From: JACKOD01 sp041591635
GTDB taxonomy: Bacteria > Pseudomonadota > Gammaproteobacteria > Pseudomonadales > Oleiphilaceae
Length of the DNA: 23,696 nucleotides
Direction: 5' to 3'
Assembly: GCA_041591635.1 (NCBI GenBank)
Contig: JBFHRO010000023.1
Coordinates: 1-23,696, forward strand
Position numbers and translations under genes: made by a program. Of this stretch, positions 23,299-23,696 are shown one piece after another (position 1 is the first letter of the stretch; the number at the start of each line of letters is the position of its first letter). The notes below the pieces were generated by a model. It worked only from the letters and a program-made list of their open reading frames with translations. It had not been told where the DNA came from and ran no database searches.

Positions 23299-23696
23299 TT
23301 ATACAGGATTGGCAACATCAATGAATTCATGGACAAGGCCAAACTGCTGAGCCAAGGCCGCACCGAATGCCTGCACCCCATAGCGCTCCGTTGCATGATG
23401 CCCGGCCGCAAAATAATGCACCCTGCCCTCTTTAGCAAGATGCACTGTTGGCTCTGATATTTCGCCACTGATAAAAGCATCCACACCGGCATCAATCGCT
23501 TGTTGCATATATCCTTGGCCAGCACCGGTACACCAGGCCACTTTTTTAATCGACTGACGCTCAGCCGCAATGTGTTGCGGCTGCCTGCCTAGCGCTTTGG
23601 CAATCCGATCAACCAGTTCATCCGGCGCGAGCGCATCTGATATCTGCCCCACCAACCCCACGGGAGGATGCCCCGAATCATCAAGGGGACCCAGAA
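23299..23696 (-). CDS. Nif3-like dinuclear metal-centre protein, C-terminal part (runs off the window)
   Basis: The last 132 or so codons of a Nif3/YbgI-family protein; the 5' end lies beyond the window edge. Conserved C-terminal features are VAWCTGAGQGYMQQAIDAGVD, FISGEISEPTVHLAKEG and GHHATERYGVQ, whose His and Glu residues are metal ligands in the hexameric family. The biochemical role is uncertain; links to GTP cyclohydrolase-like or DNA/stress functions have been suggested for relatives. The frame remains open to the last base, so no start can be assigned. It converges on yhcB/zapG with 60 bp between stops and no clear terminator. Confidence 0.92.
   Translation of the reverse strand, partial: LGPLDDSGHPPVGLVGQISDALAPDELVDRIAKALGRQPQHIAAERQSIKKVAWCTGAGQGYMQQAIDAGVDAFISGEISEPTVHLAKEGRVHYFAAGHHATERYGVQAFGAALAQQFGLVHEFIDVANPV

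Noticed and set aside
1..23696. CRISPR arrays, tRNA, rRNA, prophage, toxin-antitoxin or restriction genes
   Set aside because: No regularly spaced repeats, cloverleaf-like segments, ribosomal RNA signatures or recognisable genes of these kinds were seen on either strand.

Overview
The window reads as ordinary chromosome of a gammaproteobacterium, moderately GC-rich and densely coded. The best placement clue is the divergent zapE / yhcB(zapG) pair followed by a Nif3-family gene at the right end, an arrangement typical of Gammaproteobacteria. The DUF1302 + DUF1329 pair, a thiolase, an SDR/phosphotransferase/histidine-phosphatase cluster and a TRAP transporter fit a free-living, probably aquatic, lipid- or hydrophobic-substrate-using heterotroph. 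The species cannot be named from the sequence alone.

Left region (1-5250): a minus-strand operon of phosphotransferase, histidine phosphatase and SDR, with a LysR-type gene facing the other way. This locus is decaying. The phosphotransferase is split by an intact IS607-family element (MerR-HTH/serine-recombinase tnpA plus tnpB) and also carries an in-frame TAG at codon 59. The LysR gene has lost its DNA-binding N-terminus. Removing the element and one copy of a 5-bp repeat restores a 354-codon frame, apart from the TAG. The two downstream genes are intact.

Middle (5341-10369): a plus-strand group of an HI0933/YhiN-type flavoprotein, a saccharopine-dehydrogenase-like NAD(P)-binding protein and a four-helix DUF2269 protein. 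A 439-bp gap follows, holding a minus-strand terminator that may mark a small RNA, then a COG2509-type FAD protein. Converging on it is a two-gene transporter operon (10407-13670, minus): a putative solute-binding protein and an unusually long TRAP permease.

Envelope region (14008-16340, plus): Bax-like glucosaminidase, YkvA-like DUF1232 protein and an inner-membrane acyltransferase, probably co-transcribed and closed by a strong bidirectional terminator. Facing it are DUF1329 and the DUF1302 outer-membrane protein (minus), divergent from an acetyl-CoA acetyltransferase. Their shared 383-bp intergenic region contains a near-identical 14-bp direct repeat and a 12-bp palindrome.

Right end (21313-23696): zapE (minus), yhcB/zapG (plus) and a partial Nif3-family gene (minus). 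The yhcB leader holds a terminator-like hairpin with a competing upstream pairing, a candidate attenuator. I saw no rRNA, tRNA, CRISPR array or phage genes. The most interesting items are the intact IS607/TnpB element with its predicted reRNA end and guide, the TRAP/putative-receptor operon, the direct repeats between DUF1302 and the thiolase, and the yhcB leader structure.
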